64,000 nucleotides of DNA from Candidatus Thiodiazotropha sp. LNASS1 (GCF_964212655.1 NZ_OZ156465.1:4682094-4746093), one strand, 5' to 3'; numbered from the stretch's first letter, positions 45,932-56,393 are shown. Numbers and translations are program-made. The notes: generated by a model not told the origin, from the letters alone.

Positions 45932-46528
45932 ATGAAATTGACCCGACGCCAGCAGGAGATCTACCAGACCCTGCGCGACTGTATCGAACACTATGAGCAT
46001 GCTCCCACCTATGACGAGGTCTGCAGGTTGCTCGGGCTGAAATCCCGGGGTTCGTTACACAAACATATCCAGGCGCTGGTAGAGGCGGGCTTGGTGGAGC
46101 CCATGGAGGGTCTGAAACGGGGTATTCGCCTGGTTGAGCACGGTGTGGAGCAGGGCATCCCCTATCTCGGCCGCATCGCTGCCGGCAGGCCCATCGAGGC
46201 CATTAACAACGCAGAGCCGATGCAGGTTCCCGATGAGTTGCTGGGAAAGGGGCCATGTTATGTGCTCCAGGTGTCGGGGGATTCGATGATCGATGAAGGC
46301 ATCCACCACGGTGACTATGTGGTTATCGAGCAGCAGGAGCATGCGCAGAATGGTGATATCGTTGTGGCATTGATCCATAACGAAGAGGCCACACTGAAGA
46401 GAATCGAGCAGCGTCCGGGTGAGATTGTACTTCATCCCGCGAACCACTCGATGAGTGCGATGGTCTATCGGCCGGAAGAGGTCAGCATACAAGGGGTGCT
46501 GCGGGGGCTGCTCAGATCCTATACATAA
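45932..46528 (+). CDS. lexA: LexA-type SOS repressor
   Basis: 198 aa. Winged-helix DNA-binding domain at 1-65 (RRQQEIYQTLRDCIEHY; recognition region SRGSLHKHIQALVEAGLVE). Self-cleavage site Ala-Gly in GRIAAGRPIEA (about 84), catalytic Ser in VSGDSMIDEGI (about 118) and Lys in ATLKRIE (about 155). It represses SOS genes until RecA filaments trigger cleavage. The DNA-recognition helix differs from E. coli LexA, in line with the unusual boxes upstream. Ribosome site AAGGA is seven bases before ATG. It is divergent from mrfA. Confidence 0.94.
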   Translation: MKLTRRQQEIYQTLRDCIEHYEHAPTYDEVCRLLGLKSRGSLHKHIQALVEAGLVEPMEGLKRGIRLVEHGVEQGIPYLGRIAAGRPIEAINNAEPMQVPDELLGKGPCYVLQVSGDSMIDEGIHHGDYVVIEQQEHAQNGDIVVALIHNEEATLKRIEQRPGEIVLHPANHSMSAMVYRPEEVSIQGVLRGLLRSYT

Positions 46529-46674
46529 CGGGGCAACAGCTTGATCAGCCTGTTGGATGGGTGTTAACAGCCCCGCGTGCACGGTTGTATGATTGTCTCT
46601 TCGCCGCAGTCACGGATCGGATGATATGACTGTGTAAAAACCAAACCACTGGAGACGAAAGCGTCCATCAATCC

Positions 46675-47535
46675 ATGAGCTTACAAGGGTATCTGCGCCA
46701 TATCGAGCGCCTAAATCACTGGAATCCGAGGAACTTCAAATCGCTCTTCTTCCAGGGGCAGCGTATCGGGCGTCTAAAGCAACCCGTGTGGAAGGCCCTC
46801 GGTCAATGGTCCGATGCCTTCAGACAGGGTGATGAGGGTCTTCATCTCCAGGGTCACTACGACAGCTTCGAAGCCCGTACCGGACTGTTTGCGGAGATCA
46901 CCTCGACCTTGGTTGATGAGGGGGTCATATCCCATATCCACGGTGAACAGTATCCGGTTACTCATGCCGGCAGGGAGACGGCGATTGCCACGATGGATCG
47001 TGCCAGCGCCCCCTATTTCGGATTGCGGGCCTATGGTCAACATCTGAATGGTTTCGTACGCCATGGGGAGACGCTGAAACTCTGGATCGCAAGACGTGCG
47101 GCCGACCGGCGTAACTTTCCCGGTTGTCTGGACAATATGGTGGCAGGGGGGCTGCCCCACAACATCTCCCTTGCCGAGAATCTGCGCAAGGAGTGCATGG
47201 AAGAGGCCAATGTGCCTCCATCGCTGGCGAACCGAGCGATCTCCGTGGGTGTTCTGACCTATTGCACCGAGACAGCTGTCGGACTGAAACCCGATACGCT
47301 CTATTGTTATGATCTCGAGCTCCCGGGTGATTTCCTACCCCGGAACAGTGACGGCGAAGTGGCTGAGTTCATGCTGCTGCCTGTAGACGAGGTGGCGAGA
47401 CTGGTTGCAAAGACCGATGAATTCAAGCTCAACTGCAATCTTGTGGTGATTGACTTTCTAGTGCGCCATGGGATTATAAATCCCGAAACGTCCGGTTATC
47501 TGGATCTGGTACAGGGTCTGCACGAGAATATATAG
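46675..47535 (+). CDS. Nudix hydrolase with N-terminal DUF4743 domain
   Basis: 286 aa. Residues 1-120 form the DUF4743 region (YLRHIERLNHWNPRNFKSLFF, LHLQGHYDSFEARTGLFAEI). The Nudix box lies at about 158-180 (GGLPHNISLAENLRKECMEE), with KE in place of the usual RE but the EE pair intact. Eukaryotic relatives include thiamine-pyrophosphokinase-linked and oxidised-thiamine-hydrolysing proteins. The bacterial substrate is not known. The short gap before it holds an inverted GGGGC/GCCCC pair after lexA. Confidence 0.85.
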   Translation: MSLQGYLRHIERLNHWNPRNFKSLFFQGQRIGRLKQPVWKALGQWSDAFRQGDEGLHLQGHYDSFEARTGLFAEITSTLVDEGVISHIHGEQYPVTHAGRETAIATMDRASAPYFGLRAYGQHLNGFVRHGETLKLWIARRAADRRNFPGCLDNMVAGGLPHNISLAENLRKECMEEANVPPSLANRAISVGVLTYCTETAVGLKPDTLYCYDLELPGDFLPRNSDGEVAEFMLLPVDEVARLVAKTDEFKLNCNLVVIDFLVRHGIINPETSGYLDLVQGLHENI

Positions 47536-47685
47536 GCGGGTGGGGCTTTATCTTGCGGTCCAGTACACCTTTTAGGCACTAAATTGAACCAGTGATGCGG
47601 TAATCCAGTCCAATCCTAGTCCTGTTTACTATGATGTATAGTCAAGCGCTGACTGTTAAGGCGCAAAAAAAGGCCAGGTAGTTAC

Positions 47686-49773
47686 ATGAAATTTTTCAAG
47701 GTTATTCTGCTCAGCTCGCTGTTTCTGTTCAGCAGTACGGCGCTATGGGCCAATCGCCAGGTTGTCCCGATCAGCGAACTGCAACCGACTCCGGAGCAGC
47801 AGCAAACGGCAAATGTCATCGTCAAGGTTATCGAAAAATACCATTACAAAGAGGTGGCGCTCGACGATGCCATGTCTAAGATGATCCTCGATCGTTACTT
47901 TGACGCCCTCGATCCCAACCGCTCTTTTTTTCGCGCCAGGGATATCGTTCGTTTCTCACTCTATCAGGATAAACTCGATGACTACCTGAAGAATGCCAGA
48001 ATCGAGCCTGCCTTCGAGATTTTTCGCCTCTATCGCAAGCGTGTAGCGGAGGCGGTGGCTCATGCGCAAAAACTGGTTGATAAAGCGTTCGATTTCACAA
48101 TCGATGAGAGTTATCGATTCGAGCGTGACAAAGAACCCTGGCCTCAAACCCGTACTGAACTGCAGGAGATATGGCGCAAGCGGGTAAAGAATGATTTCCT
48201 CAATCTGCGGTTGATGGACAAAAAAGACGATGAGATTCGTAAAACCCTGCGTGAACGCTATAAACGTCTGTTGAGCCGGGTGGAGCAGTTCGATACCAAC
48301 GATGTTTTTCAGACCTTCATCAATGCCTATACCCTGAGTCTGGAACCCCATACCAGTTATATGTCGCCGAGCACATCGGAAAACTTCGATATCAGCATGC
48401 GCCTCTCCCTGGAAGGTATAGGCGCAGTACTCAAGGATGAAGACGGCTTTACCGTGGTCCAGAAGACAGTGATAGGCGGACCCGCTGAACAGAGTGATCT
48501 GTTGCATTCGGGTGATCGTATTGTCGGTGTCGGACAGGGGCTGGAGGGTGAAATCATCGATATCGTCGGTTGGCGATTGCAGGATGTGGTGGAGCAGATC
48601 CGTGGTCCCAAGGGCTCGGTCGTCAGGCTCGACATCCTGCCAAAGGGGACTGAAACCGGTTCCAAGCGCAAGACCATCACGCTCGTGCGCAATAAGATAA
48701 AGCTTGAGGAGCAGGCGGCGAAAAGCTATATCATCGAGGACCTGGACGGGATGAAGGGTATGCGTATCGGTGTTGTCGAAGTGCCGACTTTCTACCGTGA
48801 TTTCGCCGCCGAGGCGAGAGGGGATGAGGATTTCCGCAGCACCACCAGGGATGTTCGCAACCTCCTGGGTGATTTGAAGAAGCAGGGTGTCAACGGCATC
48901 GTCATCGATCTGCGGGAAAACGGTGGCGGCTCGCTATCCGAAGCGACCGAACTGACAGGGTTGTTCATCGATTCCGGGCCCGTGGTTCAGATCAAGGACG
49001 CCTTCGGTAAGATCGAGATCGAGCAGGATCCGGATCAAACCATAGCCTACGAGGGACCTTTGGCGGTTCTGGTCGATCGCAACAGTGCCTCCGCCTCGGA
49101 AATATTTGCCGGTGCCATCCAGGATTACAAGCGGGGCATCGTCATCGGCGAACCCACTTTCGGTAAGGGAACTGTGCAGACGCTGGTGGATCTGGGGCGC
49201 TTCGTACCCGGCCGCAAGAAAGACTTGGGCAGATTGCGACTGACCATGGCGCAGTTCTTCCGCATCAATGGCGGCAGCACCCAGCACCGGGGAGTGGTGC
49301 CCGATATTCAGTTTCCAATGGCGAAATTCTCAGAAGATTTCGGGGAGCGTTCATTGGAGAATGCGCTGCCCTGGGCACAGATCAGACCGGCCAATTTCGC
49401 TACCAAAGGGAAATGGGCCGTACCCCATCTCATTGATAACCACATGAGCCGGGTTGAGCATGATCCCGGATTCGAAATGCTGGTCGATCGGGAAAAACGC
49501 TTTCAGGCACTGGACAAGCGTACTGAGACAAGTCTGCTGGAGAGCCGCCGCCGGTCTGAATGGGATGATCGAGAGCAGGAGCAGCTAGTGCACAAGAACA
49601 GGTTCAGGGCGTCGCAAGGCTTGCAGGCTATCAAATCCATCGACCAGGAAGACATAGATGTTGATGTTGATGACAAGGAGTCGGAAGCGACACAACGCAT
49701 CGAGTTGAACGAAGCGGCCCGCATTCTGACGGACTCGATCCGAATGCAGGCGCCCAGGGCGGTGATGCGCTAG
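47686..49773 (+). CDS. prc: Tail-specific (carboxy-terminal processing) protease
   Basis: 695 aa, close to E. coli Prc. Signal peptide (VILLSSLFLFSSTALWA). An N-terminal helical region is followed by PDZ at about 230-325 (GGPAEQSDLLHSGDRIVGVG) and an S41 peptidase core. Catalytic Ser is in VDRNSASASEIFAGA (about 468) and Lys in PTFGKGTVQTL (about 492). In E. coli it trims FtsI and degrades SsrA-tagged or peptidoglycan-hydrolase proteins in the periplasm, with NlpI. Monocistronic by appearance. Confidence 0.96.
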   Translation: MKFFKVILLSSLFLFSSTALWANRQVVPISELQPTPEQQQTANVIVKVIEKYHYKEVALDDAMSKMILDRYFDALDPNRSFFRARDIVRFSLYQDKLDDYLKNARIEPAFEIFRLYRKRVAEAVAHAQKLVDKAFDFTIDESYRFERDKEPWPQTRTELQEIWRKRVKNDFLNLRLMDKKDDEIRKTLRERYKRLLSRVEQFDTNDVFQTFINAYTLSLEPHTSYMSPSTSENFDISMRLSLEGIGAVLKDEDGFTVVQKTVIGGPAEQSDLLHSGDRIVGVGQGLEGEIIDIVGWRLQDVVEQIRGPKGSVVRLDILPKGTETGSKRKTITLVRNKIKLEEQAAKSYIIEDLDGMKGMRIGVVEVPTFYRDFAAEARGDEDFRSTTRDVRNLLGDLKKQGVNGIVIDLRENGGGSLSEATELTGLFIDSGPVVQIKDAFGKIEIEQDPDQTIAYEGPLAVLVDRNSASASEIFAGAIQDYKRGIVIGEPTFGKGTVQTLVDLGRFVPGRKKDLGRLRLTMAQFFRINGGSTQHRGVVPDIQFPMAKFSEDFGERSLENALPWAQIRPANFATKGKWAVPHLIDNHMSRVEHDPGFEMLVDREKRFQALDKRTETSLLESRRRSEWDDREQEQLVHKNRFRASQGLQAIKSIDQEDIDVDVDDKESEATQRIELNEAARILTDSIRMQAPRAVMR

Positions 49774-49908
49774 TCTGTAAAGGCATGCTTCAAAATGACA
49801 ATTGATGGTATGATGCGTGCCTTCAGTCTACGCCCCTGTGCGGCATAAATTCACCTGGCCTGTATATTGCCTCATTGCATGTTTACAAGTTAAGTCAGAA
49901 TCATCAAT

Positions 49909-51579
49909 TTGGTTCCGGCCTCAATCCAATCTATTACATGGACTGCTCCCGGTTTGTATACGACACTTGAACAACGTTTGGAAAAACTGCGTCAAGCAGA
50001 TCAGGCCGGGCTGCTGAGAGGGGGGCTGATAGGTCTGGAAAAAGAGGGGTTGCGGGTATCCCCGTCCGGCTGTATCTCGCAAAACAGACATCCCGGGGCG
50101 TTGGGGTCCGCCCTGACCAACAGGTACATTACGACGGATTACTCCGAAGCCCTGACCGAAATCATCACGCCACCTTCAGCGGATCGTGAAGAGCCGTTAC
50201 GGTTTTTGTCCGAGGCGCACCATTTCCTCTACCAGCACCTGGGTGATGAGATCCTCTGGTCAACCAGTATGCCCTGCATAGTCGAAAGCGATGAACTGAT
50301 TCCGATCGCAGAATATGGCGACTCCAATGCCGGTATGATGAAAACCGTCTACCGCAGAGGGTTGGGTCACCGCTACGGCAGAGTTATGCAGGTGATAGCC
50401 GGGGTCCATTTCAACTACTCTATACCACTGCCGTTCTGGCAGGTGTTTCAGCACTTGGAACAGGATGAAACACCGATACAGTCTTTTATTTCGGAATCCT
50501 ATTTTGCCATGCTGCGCAACCTGCAGCGGGTCGGCTGGCTGATCCCCTACCTGTTCGGGGCTTCACCTGCAGTATGCAAATCCTTTCTCGGAGGCAGACT
50601 TACCACGCTGCAGGTGTTTGATGAATACAGTTACTACTCCCCCTATGCCACCTCTTTAAGGATGGGGGATATCGGTTACCAGAACAGTAAGGAACAGGGT
50701 ACCGGTATCAAAGCCTGTTACGATTGCCTCAACGCCTACATCGAGACCCTCTCTCGGGCCATCGAAACACCCTGTCCGATCTATCAAGCCATTGGGGTCA
50801 AGGTCGATGGTCGTTATGAGCAGCTGAACGCCAATATTCTGCAGATCGAGAACGAGTACTACAGTACGGTGCGTCCCAAACAGATTCCCGAGATGATGGA
50901 GAAACCGATCCATGCCCTGCAACGTCGTGGAGTACGTTATGTGGAATTGCGCTCCCTGGATGTGAATGCCTTTCATCCACTGGGTATCGCAGAAGAGCAG
51001 ATCTTTTTTATCGAGGCCCTGATGCTGATGTGTCTGTTACACGCAAGTCCGGTGATCAATGTGGCGGAACAGAAGGAGATCGACTGGAACGAGTTGACGG
51101 CCGCCCACCAGGGAAGAAAGCCCGGATTGATGTTGCAGCGTAATGGAGAGAAAGTTGCTTTGCGGAGTTGGGGGTTGGAAATCTGCGACGCCATGCTGCC
51201 CCTATGCGAACTATTGGAGGCGGGCATGCCGAGCAATCCCTACAGCGAAAGCCTGATGATACAGCGCTATCGCCTGCAGGATGCCGATCTGACTCCCTCG
51301 GCGCGCATGCTCGCGGAGATGCGTGGCAATGGGGAGAGTTTTTTCCAATTTGCCCAGCGTATGTCGAAGCAGCACCAACACACCTTTATGCAGCAGGAGC
51401 ACTCAAGTCAGGATCAACTGTTGCTGCGTCAGGAGGCGACCGATTCATGGCAGCGCCAGCGGGAGTTGGAGGCATCAGACAGAGTCAGTTTTGATCTGTT
51501 CCTGGAGGACTACTTCGCCCAACAGCTCGATGAGGACCTATCCCGCAAAGTAGAAAAGAGAAGCATATCGGCAAGCTGA
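49909..51579 (+). CDS. gshA: Glutamate-cysteine ligase (class I)
   Basis: 556 aa, a little longer than E. coli GshA. Catalyses the first step of glutathione synthesis. Motifs: GLIGLEKEGLRVSPSG, HPGALGSALTNRYITTDYSE, GVHFNYSIP, SYYSPYATSLRMGDIGYQN, RRGVRYVELRSLDVNAFHPLG split by family spacing. The start is not certain: TTG at 49909 gives the longest fit, and another TTG at about 49954 begins nearer the conserved part. The gene is 135 bp after prc. Glutathione made here would feed the persulfide dioxygenase encoded 2.4 kb downstream. Confidence 0.95.
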   Translation: MVPASIQSITWTAPGLYTTLEQRLEKLRQADQAGLLRGGLIGLEKEGLRVSPSGCISQNRHPGALGSALTNRYITTDYSEALTEIITPPSADREEPLRFLSEAHHFLYQHLGDEILWSTSMPCIVESDELIPIAEYGDSNAGMMKTVYRRGLGHRYGRVMQVIAGVHFNYSIPLPFWQVFQHLEQDETPIQSFISESYFAMLRNLQRVGWLIPYLFGASPAVCKSFLGGRLTTLQVFDEYSYYSPYATSLRMGDIGYQNSKEQGTGIKACYDCLNAYIETLSRAIETPCPIYQAIGVKVDGRYEQLNANILQIENEYYSTVRPKQIPEMMEKPIHALQRRGVRYVELRSLDVNAFHPLGIAEEQIFFIEALMLMCLLHASPVINVAEQKEIDWNELTAAHQGRKPGLMLQRNGEKVALRSWGLEICDAMLPLCELLEAGMPSNPYSESLMIQRYRLQDADLTPSARMLAEMRGNGESFFQFAQRMSKQHQHTFMQQEHSSQDQLLLRQEATDSWQRQRELEASDRVSFDLFLEDYFAQQLDEDLSRKVEKRSISAS

Positions 51580-51645
51580 GTTGTAGAATGGCGCTCATGT
51601 AACGACACAACGAATCAGAAAAACTATGAAGAACGAGGATGGGTT

Positions 51646-52836
51646 ATGGGGGAACAGAACTATGGAGATTGGGGGTTTTCTACCCAGGCTGTGCGCGTAG
51701 GACACCACCGTACACCGGAAGGTGAGCATGCTGAGCCGATCTTTCCGACTTCCAGCTTTGTCTTCCGCAGTGCCGCCGAGGCCGCGGCGCGATTCAGTGG
51801 TGATGAGCCGGGTAACATCTATTCACGTTTCACCAATCCCACGGTAAGAACTTTCGAAGAGCGACTGGCGGCGTTGGAGGGAGGAGAGTGTTGCGTCGCT
51901 ACCGCATCCGGCATGTCGGCAATCATGTCGACATGCATCGGCTTACTGCAGACGGGTGACCACATTGTCTCATCGCAAAGCGTGTTCGGGTCGACCACCA
52001 TGCTATTCAACAAGTACCTCACCCGATTCGGCATAGAGACCAGTTTTGTCGACCTCAATGATCCGCAGGCCTGGGAGGCCGCACTTCGTCCGGAAACGAA
52101 ACTGCTGTTTCTCGAGACCCCTTCCAACCCACTGACAGATGTGGCTGATATCACTCACTTGAGTGAGTTGGCGCATGCCCGTGATTGCCTGCTGGTGGTG
52201 GACAACTGCTTTTGCACGCCTGCCCTGCAGCAACCACTCAAGTTGGGGGCGGATATCGTCATTCACTCGGCAACAAAGTTTCTGGATGGCCAGGGGCGTT
52301 GTGTCGGGGGGGCTGTGGTGGGCAGTCAAGAAGTGGTTGGCGATGCTGTATTCGGGGTACTGCGAACCGCAGGTCCAACCATGAGTCCATTCAATGCCTG
52401 GGTCTTCCTTAAGGGACTTGAAACACTCGAACTGCGCATGCACGCCCATTCACGCAATGCCCAAGTATTGGCCGAATGGCTGGAGCAGCATCCACAGATC
52501 GAGCGTGTCTATTTTCCCGGCCTTGCGAGTCATCCTCAACACGCCCTGGCGATGAAACAGCAGCGTGCGCCCGGCAGTATTGTCTCTTTCAATGTCAAGG
52601 GCGGGCAGCCGGCGGCATGGACAGTCATCGATTCCACCCGAGTACTCTCAATCACGGCCAATCTTGGCGATACCAAGACGACTATCACCCATCCGGCGAC
52701 CACGACACACGGCAGATTGACACCCGAGGAGCGAAGCCAGGCCGGAATACAAAACGGTCTGGTGCGCATCGCTGTGGGGCTGGAAAATGTTGAGGATATC
52801 AAAAACGATCTGGCCCGCGGTCTCGATCGTTTGTGA
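51646..52836 (+). CDS. metZ: O-succinylhomoserine sulfhydrylase
   Basis: 396 aa, PLP-dependent Cys/Met-metabolism family. It makes homocysteine directly from O-succinylhomoserine and sulfide. Marks: TQAVRVGHHRTPEGEHAEPI, IYSRFTNPTVRTFEERLAAL, GMSAIMSTCIGLLQTGDH, and the PLP lysine in HSATKFLDGQGR (about K211). The start MGEQNYGDWGF matches the short MetZ-type N-terminus rather than MetB. It overlaps the next methyltransferase gene by 4 bp (GTGA), forming a pair. Confidence 0.94.
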   Translation: MGEQNYGDWGFSTQAVRVGHHRTPEGEHAEPIFPTSSFVFRSAAEAAARFSGDEPGNIYSRFTNPTVRTFEERLAALEGGECCVATASGMSAIMSTCIGLLQTGDHIVSSQSVFGSTTMLFNKYLTRFGIETSFVDLNDPQAWEAALRPETKLLFLETPSNPLTDVADITHLSELAHARDCLLVVDNCFCTPALQQPLKLGADIVIHSATKFLDGQGRCVGGAVVGSQEVVGDAVFGVLRTAGPTMSPFNAWVFLKGLETLELRMHAHSRNAQVLAEWLEQHPQIERVYFPGLASHPQHALAMKQQRAPGSIVSFNVKGGQPAAWTVIDSTRVLSITANLGDTKTTITHPATTTHGRLTPEERSQAGIQNGLVRIAVGLENVEDIKNDLARGLDRL

Positions 52837-53423
52837 ACAGCAACGATTTTCAAAGCCTGCGTGACAAGTGGGACAGGCACCATGCCGATGCGGATAAACG
52901 TCCCACTCCCGCAGAGGTTCTGGAAAGAAATCTGCATCTGCTGCCAGCCAAGGGTACCGCACTGGATCTTGCCTGTGGAATAGGAGGCAATGCGCTGACC
53001 CTGGCGCGTCACGGACTGGATACAGTGGCATGGGATATCTCCCCCGTCGCCATTCAGCGGCTTAAGACCTATGCCGCAGAAGCGGGATTGAAGAATCTAT
53101 CAGCAGAAGTGCGTGATGTAGAACAGTTGCCTCCATCTCCCAACAGCTTTGATCTGATAGTTGTCAGTTTTTATCTTGAGAGGACCTTGATACCTGATCT
53201 GATCGAGGCATTGTTACCGGACGGTTTGATCTTCTATCAGACCTTCATACAGGCTGCTGTGTCGAACCTGGGACCGAGTAACCCGGCCTTCAGATTGGCG
53301 GATAATGAGCTGTTGCATCTGTTCTCCAGTTTGAAACTGCGATATTACCGTGAGGAGAATCTTTTGGGTAACCTGGAGGAAGGTACGCGGGATGTGGCAA
53401 TGCTGGTAGCGGAAAAATCATGA
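52833..53423 (+). CDS. Class I SAM-dependent methyltransferase
   Basis: 196 aa from GTG 52833, overlapping the metZ stop. SAM-binding motif I is ALDLACGIGGNALTLARHG (about 48-66), then AWDISPVAIQRL with the acidic residue after strand 2, and motif IV DLIVVSFYLERTLIPDL. This pattern resembles TehB-type or thiol-modifying methyltransferases, but the substrate cannot be told from sequence. Coupling to metZ suggests a link with methionine or sulfur chemistry, which remains inference. Confidence 0.82.
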   Translation: MNSNDFQSLRDKWDRHHADADKRPTPAEVLERNLHLLPAKGTALDLACGIGGNALTLARHGLDTVAWDISPVAIQRLKTYAAEAGLKNLSAEVRDVEQLPPSPNSFDLIVVSFYLERTLIPDLIEALLPDGLIFYQTFIQAAVSNLGPSNPAFRLADNELLHLFSSLKLRYYREENLLGNLEEGTRDVAMLVAEKS

Positions 53424-53467
53424 CAAGCGGGGATCCGACACGAGTGATGGTTGGCTAACAGAACAAA

Positions 53468-53570
53468 GCCGCAAATGAACGCCAATCTCCGCGAATCGAC
53501 GCCAAATCATATACTGAATCACCACATCATCTATTTGTAAAAATCTGCGGTGATTAGCGTTCATTTGCAG
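53468..53570. repeat. Inverted pair of GCAAATGAACGC repeats
   Basis: The left arm at about 53468-53493 has core GCAAATGAACGC at 53471-53482. The right arm at about 53544-53570 has the inverted core GCGTTCATTTGC at 53557-53568. The arms match imperfectly over about 26 bp with a loop of about 50 bp. The core recurs near 32.25 kb. The rest of this 233-bp gap holds nothing I can identify. Confidence 0.65.
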
Positions 53571-53656
53571 CCGATCAGGTAGATTGTGGCTCTACCGCTA
53601 TGAATGATGATGTACAAATATTGTAACTGAATACTATTTTGGATCTGATACGCGGT

Positions 53657-53860
53657 CTAGTGGGCCACGCGGGTAAAGTCAGTGCCCGGATGTAGTCCGA
53701 AGGCCTGTTCCAGGTTCAGCTCTTCAATCAACTGGTCACCAGCCTGCAGGCCATATTCACGCTGTATTTCGCCAAGCAGCAGGCGCACTGCATTGCGGTT
53801 GTAACCGCTGCCGAAGCTGATCTGTTGTTTGATAATCTCGCGTGCCTTGTCGATAGTCAT
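53657..53860 (-). CDS. Small conserved protein, function unknown
   Basis: 67 aa from ATG 53860 (MTIDKAREIIKQQISFGSG); a longer frame to 53956 adds an unlike-protein stretch and is rejected. Short, highly regular sequence with FGSGYNRNAVRLLLGEIQRE and ELNLEQAFGLHPGTDF. It looks like a compact helical protein conserved in gammaproteobacteria, but I know no function. It is divergent from the persulfide dioxygenase gene. Confidence 0.7.
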   Translation of the reverse strand: MTIDKAREIIKQQISFGSGYNRNAVRLLLGEIQREYGLQAGDQLIEELNLEQAFGLHPGTDFTRVAH

Positions 53861-54001
53861 GGGCAAATCACTATACGTTATTGGAAATAGTAGCAAACCA
53901 TCTGCTGAACATTTCCCTGAAACCCCCTGGGTTGAATGATCTTTGACTACCCACATCTAATGACAATAATACACCTCAACAGGGCGTAGGCGGTAACTAT
54001 T

Positions 54002-54694
54002 GTGAAGATACACATACGACAGCTATTCGACCGACAATCGAGCACCTATACCTACCTGGTATGGGAAGCAAACAGCCGTGAGGCGGCGATAATCGACTCT
54101 GTGAGCGAACAGATTGAACGTGATGTCAGGTTGATCGATGAGTTGGGCCTGACCCTGAAGGTCGCCTTGGAAACCCATATTCACGCAGACCATATCACAG
54201 GAAGCGGACAGCTTCGCGAACGGCTGGGCTGTCAAGTGGCGGTGCATGAAAAGGCGGCATGCGATTGTACTGATCTCAAACTGACCGATGGCGATATCGT
54301 TCATCTGGGTAATGAAAAGCTCGAGATCATCCACACGCCGGGGCATACCGATAACGATATCTCCATTCTTGCCGAAGGAGTGGTTTTTAGCGGCGATATC
54401 CTCTTGATACGCGGCAGTGGCCGTACTGACTTTCAGTCGGGGGATCCTGGCATATCCTACGACTCAATCACCCAACGGTTGTTCAGCCTTGCGGATGATA
54501 CGGTGATATATCCAGCCCATGACTATAACGGTTTTACCAGCAGCACCGTGGGTGAAGAGAAGCGTTGCAATCCCAGGTTGGGGAATGCAACCCCACGTAG
54601 TGACTATATTCAAATCATGCAGGCAATGAAGCTGGACAAGCCTGAGCACATGGATATCGCGATACCCGGTAACCTGGCGTGTGGCTTGAAATAA
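54002..54694 (+). CDS. Persulfide dioxygenase (ETHE1-like metallo-beta-lactamase fold)
   Basis: 230 aa. Iron-binding set: THIHADHITGSG (about 57-68), TPGHTDNDIS, FSGDILLIRGSGRTDFQ and YPAHDYNGFTSSTVGEEK. The SGRTDFQ and HDYNG stretches are typical of ETHE1 rather than glyoxalase II. It oxidises glutathione persulfide to sulfite in sulfide detoxification or oxidation. GTG at 54002 is the start; the ribosome site is weak. One base separates it from the TPR gene. With gshA and metZ nearby it forms a loose sulfur-metabolism neighbourhood. Confidence 0.92.
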   Translation: MKIHIRQLFDRQSSTYTYLVWEANSREAAIIDSVSEQIERDVRLIDELGLTLKVALETHIHADHITGSGQLRERLGCQVAVHEKAACDCTDLKLTDGDIVHLGNEKLEIIHTPGHTDNDISILAEGVVFSGDILLIRGSGRTDFQSGDPGISYDSITQRLFSLADDTVIYPAHDYNGFTSSTVGEEKRCNPRLGNATPRSDYIQIMQAMKLDKPEHMDIAIPGNLACGLK

Positions 54695-54695
54695 T

Positions 54696-55001
54696 ATGCA
54701 ACGAGAAAACCTGGAGAAGATGCTCGAACAGGGGAATGACAACGCCCTGTTACGCTATACATTGGGTTCGCTCTGTTTGAAGGAAAAGGACGCGGATATG
54801 GCCGTAAGGCATCTGGCCGAGGCGCTGAAACAAGACCCAAACCATTCAGCAAGTTGGAAATTGTATGGTAAGGCACTGGCCGCATTGAACAGGGAGGAAG
54901 AGGCAAGGAAGGCCTATCGGAAGGGGATTGCCGTAGCTGAGGCCCGCGGGGATGTCCAGGCAGCTAAAGAGATGGGTGTCTTTTTGAAGCGGCTCGAATA
55001 A
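54696..55001 (+). CDS. Small tetratricopeptide-repeat protein
   Basis: 101 aa, no signal peptide. About two TPR units: ALLRYTLGSLCLKEKDADMA / VRHLAEALKQDPNHSASWK and LYGKALAALNREEEARKAYR / KGIAVAEARGDVQAAKEMG. It probably acts as a protein-binding adaptor. It begins just after the persulfide dioxygenase stop and is likely in the same transcript. A long repeat follows 22 bp after its stop. Confidence 0.82.
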   Translation: MQRENLEKMLEQGNDNALLRYTLGSLCLKEKDADMAVRHLAEALKQDPNHSASWKLYGKALAALNREEEARKAYRKGIAVAEARGDVQAAKEMGVFLKRLE

Positions 55002-55023
55002 GAATCTGTAAAATGAGCTTACT

Positions 55024-55290
55024 AGGGCCTGTTAACACTAATCCAATCGGCTCTGTTGTGTCTGAAAATGCGCCAATCAAGGCGCGAGGAGTGAGGTTTG
55101 GTGATTCCAAATGAGCGACGAGCAACGCCGAGTGGCGCATTTTCAGGCACAACCCGAAGGGCTGGGGCTGTTTTTCCACCCAGCGGCGTTATCATTCGCT
55201 CATTTAGCACGGCTAAACCTCGCTCATTCTGCCTTGCTGGGTAAAAAAACAGCTCCAGCAGAGTCGATTGGATTAGTGTTAACAGGCCCT
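55024..55290. repeat. Long palindromic repeat, copy C (267 bp, interior inverted relative to copy B)
   Basis: Same length and ends as copy B (AGGGCCTGTTAACACTAATC and its complement). The interior reads in the opposite direction: the GTTGTG..TGAAAATGCGCC arm comes first and the GCTGGGGCTGTTTTT arm second. Arms GCTGGGGCTGTTTTT and AAAAAACAGCTCCAGC can pair. Flanks are CTA and TAA. The element separates the TPR gene from hemF. Confidence 0.9.
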
Positions 55291-55403
55291 AATAGGACTG
55301 GCCGTGCTGAAAACAGGCATGTTAGTTTAACTTTCGGTACCCGGTGGTCATCTTTTTCAGACCGGCAATGACTACTGAGTTTCAATTAAACTGGAACCAA
55401 TGA

Positions 55404-56393
<990 letters not shown>

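Noticed and set aside
46529..46575. Inverted GGGGC/GCCCC pair after lexA as a terminator
   Set aside because: The loop is long and no T-run follows. The right part (GTGTTAACAGCCCC) may be another degraded repeat end.
51580..51645. SAM or cobalamin riboswitch before metZ
   Set aside because: The gap is only 66 bp and shows no conserved riboswitch core.
53861..53956. N-terminal extension of the small protein at 53657
   Set aside because: The added residues include a poorly structured stretch, and the internal Met starts the conserved-looking sequence.
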